Positions 54,418 through 62,855 of a stretch of 64,000 nucleotides of DNA are shown here, piece by piece (the first letter of the stretch is position 1; each line of letters opens with the position of its first letter). The DNA lies in the NCBI GenBank assembly GCA_023426375.1, contig JAFAAV010000060.1, positions 47,782 to 111,781 on the forward strand, in the 5' to 3' direction. Made by a program: the position numbers and the translations under genes. The notes below the pieces were generated by a model, which worked only from the letters and a program-made list of their open reading frames with translations, made no database searches and had not been told where the DNA came from. The stretch is from Actinomycetes bacterium (GTDB lineage Bacteria; Actinomycetota; Actinomycetes; Actinomycetales; Micrococcaceae).

Positions 54418-55962
54418 GTGGTTCGATCCGATGGAAAACTCACTCATGACCTCTTCCCCGGCGAAAAAGGCCCCCAGGACGCGTGCGGCGTTTTCGGCGT
54501 GTGGGCCCCCGGCGAGGACGTAGCCAAACTCGCGTACTACGGTCTGTACGCATTGCAGCACCGTGGGCAGGAATCCGCGGGCATCGCCACGTCCAGCGGC
54601 GACCGCATCTCGGTCTACAAAGACATGGGACTCGTGTCCCAGGTCTTCGACGAGACCGTCCTCAACACCCTCCAGGGGCATGTGGCCGTGGGTCACTGCC
54701 GCTACTCCACCACCGGTGGATCGCACTGGGCCAACGCGCAGCCGACCCTGGGCGCCACCCCGCACGGGACCGTAGCGCTGGCGCACAACGGCAACCTGAC
54801 CAACTCCGCTGAGCTGTACGACCAGCTCATCGACAAGTCCGGTTTCCCGTCCCGCGGCGAAATGGCCCAGGGCAACACCACGGACACCGCGCTGATCACG
54901 GCATTGCTGGCCGAGCATCCTCACGAGTCACTCGAGGACGCCGCCATGCACCTGCTGCCCAAGCTCACCGGTTCCTTCTGCTTGTCCTTCATGGACGAGA
55001 CCACGCTCTACGCCGCTCGCGACCCCCAGGGCATCCGTCCGCTCGTACTGGGTCGCTTGGAGCGCGGTTGGGTGGTCGCTTCCGAGACCGCAGCTCTGGA
55101 CATCGTGGGGGCCTCGCTGGTGCGCGAGATCGAACCCGGTGAGTTCATCGCCGTGGATGAGAACGGTTTGCGCACCCGCCAGTTCGCTGAGCCCAAGCGC
55201 GCCGGTTGCGTGTTCGAGTACGTCTACCTGGCCCGCCCGGACACCACCATCAACGGCCGTTCGGTCTATGAGTCCCGCGTGGAAATGGGCCGTCAGCTGG
55301 CCCGCGAACACGCGGTCGAGGCCGACTTGGTCATGCCCACCCCGGAGTCCGGAACCCCCGCGGCCATCGGTTACGCCGAGGCTTCCGGCATTCCGTTCGG
55401 ACACGGCCTGGTCAAGAACTCCTACGTGGGCCGCACGTTCATCCAGCCCTCGGACACCATTCGTCAATTGGGCATCCGGCTCAAGCTCAACCCGTTGCGT
55501 TCGATCGTCGCGGGCAAGAAGCTGATCGTCGTGGACGATTCGATCGTGCGAGGTAACACCCAGCGCGCGCTGGTGCGCATGCTGCGCGAAGCCGGTGCAG
55601 CCGAGATCCACATTCGGATCTCTTCTCCGCCCATCAAGTGGCCCTGTTTCTACGGCATTGACTTCGCCTCGCGTGCCGAGCTCATTGCCAACGGTTTGGC
55701 CGTCGAGGATATTCGGGCATCTCTCGGTGCCGACTCTCTCGGATACATCTCCCAGGAGGGCATGGTCGAGGCCACCAAGCAGCCCCGGGAGATTCTGTGC
55801 ACCGCGTGCTTCTCCGGCACGTACCCCACTCCCCTGCCGGAAGCCGACAAGCTCGGCAAGGCCGTGCTAGAAGCACCGGGCAGCACAGCGCCGTCGTCCA
55901 AGGACAAGACGGTGACCGAGACCGAACCCCAAGCCCCTGCCACCCAGGAGAAGACCGCATGA
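54418..55962 (+). CDS. purF: Amidophosphoribosyltransferase
   Basis: A 514-residue first enzyme of purine synthesis, of the Bacillus type. A propeptide of about 21 residues precedes the catalytic Cys22 in PQDACGVFGVWAPG. The glutaminase part has RYSTTGGSHWANAQP and HNGNLTNSAEL; the PRTase loop is KLIVVDDSIVRGNT. Cysteines that hold a 4Fe-4S cluster are present (KRAGCVFEY, KWPCFYGID, EILCTACFSG). The C-terminal 40 residues are a low-complexity tail. The start is GTG 54418 with a weak ribosome binding site. Confidence 0.96.
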   Translation: MVRSDGKLTHDLFPGEKGPQDACGVFGVWAPGEDVAKLAYYGLYALQHRGQESAGIATSSGDRISVYKDMGLVSQVFDETVLNTLQGHVAVGHCRYSTTGGSHWANAQPTLGATPHGTVALAHNGNLTNSAELYDQLIDKSGFPSRGEMAQGNTTDTALITALLAEHPHESLEDAAMHLLPKLTGSFCLSFMDETTLYAARDPQGIRPLVLGRLERGWVVASETAALDIVGASLVREIEPGEFIAVDENGLRTRQFAEPKRAGCVFEYVYLARPDTTINGRSVYESRVEMGRQLAREHAVEADLVMPTPESGTPAAIGYAEASGIPFGHGLVKNSYVGRTFIQPSDTIRQLGIRLKLNPLRSIVAGKKLIVVDDSIVRGNTQRALVRMLREAGAAEIHIRISSPPIKWPCFYGIDFASRAELIANGLAVEDIRASLGADSLGYISQEGMVEATKQPREILCTACFSGTYPTPLPEADKLGKAVLEAPGSTAPSSKDKTVTETEPQAPATQEKTA

Positions 55963-57122
55963 GCAACATTCAAGACGGCGCCAGCGCCCAGTCCGTGACC
56001 TACGCGAGCGCCGGAGTGGACGTTGAAGCCGGCGATCGCGCCGTGGAGCTCATGAAGTCCGCGGTCAAAGCCACCCACTCGACCAACGTGGTCGGTGGCG
56101 TGGGCGGATTTGCCGGTCTCTACGACGTCTCGGAGCTCACCAAGTACCGCAAGCCCTACCTGGCAACCTCCACGGACGGCGTGGGCACCAAGGTGGCCAT
56201 CGCCCAGAGCCTGGACATCCACGACACCATCGGGTGGGACCTGGTTGGCATGGTCGTGGACGACATCGTGGTGGTCGGCGCCAAGCCTCTGTTCATGACC
56301 GACTACATCGCCACCGGCAAGGTGGTTCCCGAGCGCATCGCGGACATCGTGCGCGGTATTGCTGCAGCCTGCGACGCCGCCGAGACGTCCCTCGTGGGCG
56401 GCGAGACGGCCGAGCACCCCGGCCTCCTGGCTCCGGACGAGTACGACGTCGCCGGAGCGGCCACCGGTGTGATCGAGGCCGACGAACTGCTCGGCCCGGA
56501 CCGTGTGAAGTCCGGCGACGTGATCATCGGCATGGCCTCCTCCGGTATTCACTCCAACGGTTACTCGCTGGTGCGCCGGGTCATCAACGTTGCCGGTTGG
56601 CAGCTGGAACGTCAGGTCTCCGAACTCGGCCGCACCCTGGGTGAAGAACTGCTCGAACCCACGCGGGTTTACGCCGCGGATGTCCTGGATCTGGCACGCA
56701 CCTTCCCCGTGAACGGTGAGGACGGTCAGACCGGTCACGGTGTTCGCGGTTTCTCGCACGTGACCGGCGGCGGTCTTGCCGCGAATCTGGCCCGCGTACT
56801 GCCCGCCGGACTGCAGGCCACCGTGGATCGTGCCACGTGGGAACTTCCCGCGATCTTCCAGCTAGTCGGTCAGCTGGGTAACGTGCCCCTGCCCGATCTG
56901 GAGCGCACCCTCAACCTGGGTGTGGGCATGGTCGCGATCGTCGACCCCTCGGTAGCGGATGCCGCCGTGGAGCATCTCAACAAACGCGGTGTGAGCTCCT
57001 GGATCATGGGTGAAGTGGGCCCTGTGGATCCCTCCGCCAAGGATGCTGGACTCGATTGGGTCCAGGGCGCCAAGGGCGTGGACGGCGGCGGCGTGCTCAT
57101 GACCGGTAAGTACGCCAACTGA
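55959..57122 (+). CDS. purM: Phosphoribosylformylglycinamidine cyclo-ligase
   Basis: A 387-residue AIR synthetase. Motifs: TYASAGVDVEAGDRAVELMK, YLATSTDGVGTKVAIAQ, WDLVGMVVDDIVVVGAKPLF, TSLVGGETAEHPGLL and GMASSGIHSNGYSLVRRV. It overlaps the purF stop (ATGA). A perfect 17-bp-stem terminator follows the stop. Confidence 0.96.
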   Translation: MSNIQDGASAQSVTYASAGVDVEAGDRAVELMKSAVKATHSTNVVGGVGGFAGLYDVSELTKYRKPYLATSTDGVGTKVAIAQSLDIHDTIGWDLVGMVVDDIVVVGAKPLFMTDYIATGKVVPERIADIVRGIAAACDAAETSLVGGETAEHPGLLAPDEYDVAGAATGVIEADELLGPDRVKSGDVIIGMASSGIHSNGYSLVRRVINVAGWQLERQVSELGRTLGEELLEPTRVYAADVLDLARTFPVNGEDGQTGHGVRGFSHVTGGGLAANLARVLPAGLQATVDRATWELPAIFQLVGQLGNVPLPDLERTLNLGVGMVAIVDPSVADAAVEHLNKRGVSSWIMGEVGPVDPSAKDAGLDWVQGAKGVDGGGVLMTGKYAN

Positions 57123-57149
57123 TTCGCCCCCGAGAGGGGCATAAAAACG

Positions 57150-57196
57150 CACAAGGAACCGCCCCAACCACTTGTGGTGTGGGGCGGTTCCTTGTG
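57150..57196 (+). terminator. Terminator after purFM
   Basis: cacaaggaaccgcccca (57150-57166) pairs perfectly with tggggcggttccttgtg (57180-57196). The 13-nt loop is followed by aactac, without a long T-run. An A-run precedes the hairpin, so it may act on minus-strand transcripts from DUF3073 as well. Confidence 0.75.
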
Positions 57197-57298
57197 AACT
57201 ACAACGTCCTTGGACCCGAAACGTGGAGTTCCACGTTCGCGTGACGCATGCGCTGCGCTGACTGTCTCGCGGGCCTCAGTGAGTGTCCGCGTACCAGG

Positions 57299-57499
57299 TC
57301 AGTCGTAGTCGGAGTACTTCTCCGCGTAGGCCGAGTAATCATCTTCTTCCTCGTGACGATCCTCGTGGTCTACGGCTCGGGAGGACGGTTTCTTGGACCG
57401 CAGCTCGCGCTGCAGTGCCGAGTAGTCGGTTTGCGGGCTGAAGTACTTCATTTCCCGCGCCTGCCGTGTCGCCTTCGCCTTTTGACGGCCGCGCCCCAT
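57299..57499 (-). CDS. DUF3073 protein
   Basis: A 66-residue protein starting MGRGRQKAKATRQAREMKYF, with SPQTDYSALQRELR and an acidic, Tyr-rich tail ending YAEKYSDYD. This is the diagnostic form of DUF3073, a small protein conserved next to purM in actinobacteria. Function is unknown. The basic head and acidic tail suggest nucleic-acid or ribosome contact; this is speculation. Confidence 0.9.
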   Translation of the reverse strand: MGRGRQKAKATRQAREMKYFSPQTDYSALQRELRSKKPSSRAVDHEDRHEEEDDYSAYAEKYSDYD

Positions 57500-57725
57500 G
57501 GCGTGACCCCCTCTGCGTCTCGTGTCCGATGGGCGGCACTGTTCAACGCACTGCGAACACAGTACGGCCCCGGAGTATCTTGTCAGTTTTTCGTAGGTCC
57601 AGGTTACATGCTTTACGCGGGGTTCGCGCACCCGTGACCGTGGGAGGTTCGTCCGATCGCGCCGTGGGCCCTCACGAAGGGTATATTACGCGCTCGGCAT
57701 GTGATGAGAAACTCGTCCACACTCG

Positions 57726-58796
57726 TCACTCGAACGGAATGCGTTCGTAGCTGAGTACGTCCTCACGTGCGGGTTTCTTGCCTGAAGCCGCCCCCGGAGT
57801 TTCCGGGTTCACGGTGAACCTCATGTAGTTGTCCGCGGCATCATCACCGTCCACGGTGATTCTGTGCAGGTTGGGTACAGGGTCTTGCCCGTAGACCTCC
57901 AGCCAACGGGACCCCTCGGCCAAGGGGTAGTCGTCGTTGAACACGTGCGAATCGCCGTTGATGAGGTAGACGGGCTTCCCGAATTCTCTGGACAGCCGGG
58001 AAATTTCATCGACCGTTTCCTGGAAGCCACTGTGGGTCTCGGCCGTGGGGTCCGTGTACGACGGATCGAACATATCGGCCTGGGTCATGATGACTACCGC
58101 CCGGCGATGCTTCTGTTCTGCGGTGGCGAAGGTTTGGCGGATGACCTCCACATTGTTCTCGGTGCGGGCCTGCTCCTCTGCCAACTGTTCAGTAGTCGGC
58201 TCGCTCAATCCGAGTCCTGTCCAGGGAAGCAATCCGTTGTTGGACCCCTGAACGTTGATCACTCCGAAGCTCAGACCCTTCTGTTCGAAGGTGGAGTTCT
58301 CGGGGAATCCGGCGCTGACTTGCGAGTTCAGGTGCATGTTCTTCCCACCCAGGGTGTGGTGGGGTTCGGCGAAGAAAATGTGCCGCAGTACTGTCATCCG
58401 CTCCAACGGGTTGTACATGCCATTGTTCACGCGGTGGCAGTCGGTCCAGTCGTTATCGCCGGGGGTGAAGACAAACGGCATCGTGAAGCTCTCGAAATGC
58501 GAGTAGATCGTCTCGAAGTAGTCCGTATCGCACCGCTGGGATCCGGCCTTGATGTCACCCACGTGGGCAACAAAACGCAGCGAACCGTCCTGATTCATCT
58601 GTTCAATCTGAGACGGGAACTCCGCCAGAGCATCCGCACCGTACGGAGTATCGCCAATGACCCCAAAGGAGTATTGGTTGCCATTCGCTTTACCGTGGGT
58701 CGGCCCGGCGTGAGCCGGCGCGACCGCCCCTACCGCGAGCGCTGCGGTAATCATTGCGGTTGAAACTCGGACCGCAATTCGACTGTGGTGTGCCAT
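57726..58796 (-). CDS. Secreted metallophosphoesterase-like protein (copy 2)
   Basis: A 356-residue secreted protein with a Sec signal peptide (residues 1-30, ending APAHA). Metal-site-like motifs: FGVIGDTPYGADAL, AHVGDIKAGSQRC, FTPGDNDWTDCHRV, IMTQADMFDPSY and YLINGDSHVFNDDYPL. The first is GDTP rather than the usual DxH, and the last is GDSH rather than GHxH, so this is an unusual branch of the calcineurin-like fold. It is 147 bp downstream of, and clearly homologous along its length to, the next gene. Confidence 0.8.
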   Translation of the reverse strand: MAHHSRIAVRVSTAMITAALAVGAVAPAHAGPTHGKANGNQYSFGVIGDTPYGADALAEFPSQIEQMNQDGSLRFVAHVGDIKAGSQRCDTDYFETIYSHFESFTMPFVFTPGDNDWTDCHRVNNGMYNPLERMTVLRHIFFAEPHHTLGGKNMHLNSQVSAGFPENSTFEQKGLSFGVINVQGSNNGLLPWTGLGLSEPTTEQLAEEQARTENNVEVIRQTFATAEQKHRRAVVIMTQADMFDPSYTDPTAETHSGFQETVDEISRLSREFGKPVYLINGDSHVFNDDYPLAEGSRWLEVYGQDPVPNLHRITVDGDDAADNYMRFTVNPETPGAASGKKPAREDVLSYERIPFE

Positions 58797-58943
58797 GTTC
58801 GTCCCCCTGAGATGAGTGAACTGCCCCCGGAACTCGTCCACCGAGCCCCGGGGGCAGCGTAAGTCCGGCACGCAACGCCTCAGTGAACACCAGCCAAACA
58901 AGAGTGGCGAGCATGATTCGTCCGGGGCGACCCGCCAGCCGTC

Positions 58944-60005
58944 TTAGGGAGTGAAGCTGACCCTCTCATGACTGATCGAGCTCCCAGGCGATGGGCTTCC
59001 GCCGCCAGCGGCCCCCGCGACCTGCGGATTCACCGTGATCTTCAAGTAGTTGTTCGCCTTGTTGTCCCCGTCCACGGTGATGCGGCGCAGGTTCTCTACT
59101 GGCTCTTGGTCGTAGACCCCCAACCAGCGGGAACTTTCCGCAAGCGGGTAGTCAGCGTTGTACTCGTGGGAATCCCCATTAATCAGATACACCGGTTTAG
59201 CGAAATCGCGCGACAGCTTGGCGATTTCGGCCACGGTGCTCCGATACCCCTTGTGGGTGGTGGACGTGGGATTGGGGTGGTTCGGCCCGAACATGTCCGC
59301 GTGGGTCAGGATGATCACCGCGGGGTGGTTCTCACGTTCGGCCCGGTCGAAGGACTCACGCAGCACCTTGATGTTATTGGCCGTACGGGCCTCCAATTCG
59401 GCGAGCTGGCGTGCATTGGCCGTCTTGTAACCCCAGTCGTACCAAGGCGCCAGGCCGTTGCCCGATCCCGTCACGTTGATCACCGCAAAACTCACCCCTC
59501 GATGATGGAAGGAAGAGTTCTCCGGATACCCGGCGTCGACCTGGGTGGGGATATAACGCTTGTCCTGACCCAGGGTGCGATTCTTCTGGTCGAAGAACAC
59601 GTTGCGCAGCACGGTCAGTCGTTCCATGGGGTTGTACCCGCCATTGGTGTCACGGTGACAATCGGCCCAGTCGTTGTCCCCCGGGGTGAACACCACGGGT
59701 GCGGAAAACTGGTCGAAGCGATCACGGATCGACGAGAAGTATCCCCAGTTGCACCGCTGCGCCCCATTCTTGATGTCGCCCACGTGTGCCACGAACTCCA
59801 AGGACGAATCACGATTCATCTGTTGGATCTGCTGCGGGAACATCTCCGTGAAGGTCGGATTGTTGGGTGTATCGCCCAACACCGCAAACGAGTATGCGCC
59901 TTCCTCCGTATCAGCCGCGGCAGCGGGTATGGCGTTGACGAACATGAACGACGCGACCGCCACGGCCAGTGTCGAACGGATCAAGGATCGGTATTGAATT
60001 GTCAT
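58944..60005 (-). CDS. Secreted metallophosphoesterase-like protein (copy 1)
   Basis: A 353-residue paralog of the downstream gene. The signal peptide (residues about 1-31) ends IPAAAA. Motifs in the same order: FAVLGDTPNNPTF, AHVGDIKNGAQRC, FTPGDNDWADCHRD, ILTHADMFGPNHP and YLINGDSHEYNADYPL. Cys pairs (QRC, DCHR) are conserved in both copies and may form a disulfide outside the cell. The substrate is unknown. It is divergent from the BCCT gene with 207 bp between. Confidence 0.8.
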   Translation of the reverse strand: MTIQYRSLIRSTLAVAVASFMFVNAIPAAAADTEEGAYSFAVLGDTPNNPTFTEMFPQQIQQMNRDSSLEFVAHVGDIKNGAQRCNWGYFSSIRDRFDQFSAPVVFTPGDNDWADCHRDTNGGYNPMERLTVLRNVFFDQKNRTLGQDKRYIPTQVDAGYPENSSFHHRGVSFAVINVTGSGNGLAPWYDWGYKTANARQLAELEARTANNIKVLRESFDRAERENHPAVIILTHADMFGPNHPNPTSTTHKGYRSTVAEIAKLSRDFAKPVYLINGDSHEYNADYPLAESSRWLGVYDQEPVENLRRITVDGDNKANNYLKITVNPQVAGAAGGGSPSPGSSISHERVSFTP

Positions 60006-60212
60006 GTCAGTTCCTCATCGAACGTGAAATTGCCCACTCCCCCGGGTCAGTTTCAGCCCCTCATGAGCCTATTGAGCGCACCTACTCACTGGTTAGTGCC
60101 TTTTCGGTGGACACCTTCATGTGCCTGCCGCGCTAGGGAAACCCTGTAGGGTCTTTGGGTCCGGGCGGTTACAACCGTCGCCTTTCTTTCAGTTCAGAAC
60201 GCAGGTTCCGTT

Positions 60213-62048
60213 ATGAGCTCTTCGTCCCGCCCGGTGACCGGGTCCGACGACGCCCCCGCGAGTTACCCTCACGACACCCACCCGGGCTTGGTTCCCGGTG
60301 TGTCCGTGGAGGAACAGCGCGTCCGTTATCGCACTGACAAGATCACCTTTGGTGTGGCCGGTGCGCTCATCGTTGGTTTCGTGGTGTGGGGTGCGGTGTC
60401 CACTGAGACCCTGACCCAGGTGGCGTCCACAGCCCTCACCGGTGTGGTCACGTACGGGGGCTGGATCTTCACCCTGCTGGCCGCAGTGGTTCTGCTGTTC
60501 CTGCTCTACGTGGGTTTTTCCCGGTACGGCCGGATCCCCCTGGGCAAGGATGGGGAAGCTCCCGCTTACTCCATGGGTTCATGGATCGCGATGCTCTTCG
60601 CCGCTGGCATGGGCGTGGGTCTGATCTTCTTCGGCGTGTACGAGCCGATCACCTATTACATGACTCCTCCGCCGGGTCGCGCGGAAGCCGAAACGTATCA
60701 GGCGATGCATTCGGCCATGGCCCAGACCATCTTCCACTGGGGTCTGCAGGCCTGGGCCATCTACGCGCTGGTGGGCGCAGCTGTGGGGTACGCGGCCTAC
60801 CGTCGTGGCCGCCCCTTGTTGATGTCCGCCATCTTCGGCCAGCGCGCACACCTGACCGTGGGTGGTCGACTGATCGACACTTTCGCGATCATCGGCATCC
60901 TCTTCGCCACGTCCGCGTCGCTGGGGTTGGGCACCCTGCAGATCGGTAGTGGCCTGCAGATCGTCACCGGCATGGGCGAGGTGGGCAACGGCCTGCTGAT
61001 CGGCATCATTGCCGTTTTGACCTGTGTGTTCTTGATCTCCGCCGTTTCGGGCGTGGCCAAGGGTATCCGCCGGTTGTCCAACTTCAACATGATCCTGGCA
61101 GCCGTCGTGGCGTTCTTCCTGTTCGTCGCCGGCCCCACCGTGTTCCTGTTGAACTTCATCCCCTCCGTGGTCGGAACGTACTTCGGCGAGATGTTCCAGA
61201 TGATCTCGATGTCCGCCTCCTGGGGACCCGAGGCCGAAGAATTCATGCGTTACTGGACCCTGTTCTACTGGGCATGGTGGGTTTCCTGGGCGCCCTTCGT
61301 AGGTGTCTTCGTGGCGCGTATTTCGCGCGGTCGAACCCTGCGCCAGTACGTGACCGTGGTGCTCCTGGCGCCCACCCTGATCTGCGTGCTCGCATTCTCC
61401 ATCTTCGGTGGCACTGCTATCTGGCTGCAGCGTTCCGGTGCGGATATCGCCAGCGCCGCCTCCCCCGAGGAAATGCTGTTCCTGATGCTGGGGGCCTTGC
61501 CCCTGAGTCAGATCACGCCCATTGCCATCATCATTCTGTTGGCCGTCTTCTTCATCACCTCCGCGGACTCCGCGACTTTGGTGATGGCCTCCATGTCGCA
61601 GCAGGGCAAGCCCCACCCGGACAAGAAGATCACCATCTTCTGGGGCTTGGCACTGGCCGGGGTGTCCTCGGTGATGCTTCTGGTGGGCGGTTCGGACGCG
61701 CTGCAGGGCCTCCAGGATCTGGTCACCGTTGCGGCATTGCCGTTCGCGATCATTCTGCTCGCTCTGATCCCAGCGTTCCTGCGAGATCTGAGCACCGACC
61801 CCATGAGCTTGCGCCACCGCTACGCCCGCAAGGCGTTAGACAACGCGGTGCGCCAGGGCATGGACCAACACGGTGATGATTTCGCCATCGAGATCCGCCA
61901 CGAGAACGGTCCCGCTGCCGCTGGTCACGACGTGGATTCCACCTCGGAGCGCATGAGTGCCTGGTACCAGCGCACCGACGAGGATGACCGTCCGATTGAT
62001 TACGACTACCGAGAGGACAAGTACGTGGAAAACGAACCCTCCAAGTAG
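60213..62048 (+). CDS. BCCT family betaine/choline/carnitine transporter
   Basis: A 611-residue secondary transporter with about 12 helices. The substrate/Na+ motif AGMGVGLIFFGVYEPITYYM is like BetP AGMGIG, and the aromatic signature is YWAWWVSWAPFVGVFVARIS. An acidic N-tail and a 90-residue charged C-tail may sense osmolarity, as in BetP. It probably imports glycine betaine or a related quaternary amine. A terminator hairpin follows. Confidence 0.93.
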   Translation: MSSSSRPVTGSDDAPASYPHDTHPGLVPGVSVEEQRVRYRTDKITFGVAGALIVGFVVWGAVSTETLTQVASTALTGVVTYGGWIFTLLAAVVLLFLLYVGFSRYGRIPLGKDGEAPAYSMGSWIAMLFAAGMGVGLIFFGVYEPITYYMTPPPGRAEAETYQAMHSAMAQTIFHWGLQAWAIYALVGAAVGYAAYRRGRPLLMSAIFGQRAHLTVGGRLIDTFAIIGILFATSASLGLGTLQIGSGLQIVTGMGEVGNGLLIGIIAVLTCVFLISAVSGVAKGIRRLSNFNMILAAVVAFFLFVAGPTVFLLNFIPSVVGTYFGEMFQMISMSASWGPEAEEFMRYWTLFYWAWWVSWAPFVGVFVARISRGRTLRQYVTVVLLAPTLICVLAFSIFGGTAIWLQRSGADIASAASPEEMLFLMLGALPLSQITPIAIIILLAVFFITSADSATLVMASMSQQGKPHPDKKITIFWGLALAGVSSVMLLVGGSDALQGLQDLVTVAALPFAIILLALIPAFLRDLSTDPMSLRHRYARKALDNAVRQGMDQHGDDFAIEIRHENGPAAAGHDVDSTSERMSAWYQRTDEDDRPIDYDYREDKYVENEPSK

Positions 62049-62060
62049 CGTCCTCGTATG

Positions 62061-62112
62061 ACGAAGCGCCGGTGGCCTCCTAGATAGGGATGGCCTCCGG
62101 CGCTTCGTTCTT
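62061..62112 (+). terminator. Rho-independent terminator after BCCT gene
   Basis: acgaagcgccgg (62061-62072) pairs with ccggcgcttcgt (62097-62108) and is followed by TCTTT. A copy of the recurring cgacgacgccgc word lies 15 bp further on (62123-62134). Confidence 0.8.
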
Positions 62113-62202
62113 TCGCCCCCGCCGACGACGCCGCTCGCACCACCTACTGCGCGAACGCTCCGCGCCAATGTAGGCCGTTCGTTGCACCGGCGCGGGCCCC
62201 GC

Positions 62203-62778
62203 TTAGGAACGGAAGGAAGCAGCGAGAGCCTCTACGGATCGACGACCCACCAGGATCGGATCCGTGGGCTCGCCACGGAGGAACGACGCCAAGACACCCG
62301 AGTACACGAGTTCCACGGCGTCGGCTAATTCCGCTGCCCGGTCTCCGGCCAGGGGACGAGCCAGATGGAGTAACCGCTTCCGCAGCAATGCCGAGTCCGC
62401 CTCCAGAACTGTCTGAACAGGTTTCGGCGGGTTGGAGATTTCCGAGGCGGTCGTCAGGAAAGCGCACCACCGTGCCGAAGGATGGTCACCGTTGCGGTAC
62501 GCGAGGAGGGCGTCGAAGATCGCCAGCAACCGGGAGGTGTCGTCGGAGGCCTCGGCAACGTGCGCATCCCAGACCGCTTGCCAGTTCGACAGGCGGGCTT
62601 CGAGTGCTTCTGCCAGCAGCCCGTCCTTACTTCCGAAGTGTGCATAGAGCGTTGCCGCGGACGTTTCCGCCTCGCGCAAGAGAACGTCCACCGGGGTCGC
62701 TTGAACGCCGCGGGTGAACAGCATCCGGTCCGCAGCGTGCAGCAGCCGGGTCCGCGCCGGGGTTCTTCTCGCCATCAT
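62203..62778 (-). CDS. TetR family regulator
   Basis: A 191-residue repressor. The N-terminal helix-turn-helix is TRGVQATPVDVLLREAETSA and ATLYAHFGSKDGLL. The C-terminal ligand domain is of the TetR_C type. Two adjacent ATGs (62778/62775) can start it. It is divergent from an MFS gene, with a near-perfect inverted repeat between them, so it most likely represses the exporter and itself. Confidence 0.9.
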   Translation of the reverse strand: MMARRTPARTRLLHAADRMLFTRGVQATPVDVLLREAETSAATLYAHFGSKDGLLAEALEARLSNWQAVWDAHVAEASDDTSRLLAIFDALLAYRNGDHPSARWCAFLTTASEISNPPKPVQTVLEADSALLRKRLLHLARPLAGDRAAELADAVELVYSGVLASFLRGEPTDPILVGRRSVEALAASFRS

Positions 62779-62806
62779 CAGGTCAACTCTAAACCGTGAA
62801 CACTAG

Positions 62807-62837
62807 AACGTACGTTACTTTAAGTGTAACGATCGTT
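62807..62837. promoter_or_regulatory. Probable TetR operator
   Basis: AACGTACGTTAC and GTAACGATCGTT (62807-62818, 62826-62837) form an inverted repeat with two mismatches and a 7-bp spacer. Each arm also holds its own 10-bp palindrome (aacgtacgtt, aacgatcgtt). It is centred 34 bp before the MFS start. Confidence 0.6.
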
Positions 62838-62855
62838 TTAGAAGGGATCACCCCC

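Noticed and set aside
60166..60177. CGGTTACAACCG palindrome before the BCCT gene
   Set aside because: A single short palindrome within the leader, with no matching regulator nearby; too little to call an operator.
60579..61817. 412-codon antisense frame under the BCCT gene
   Set aside because: No recognisable pattern; a shadow of codon bias in a clear transporter gene.
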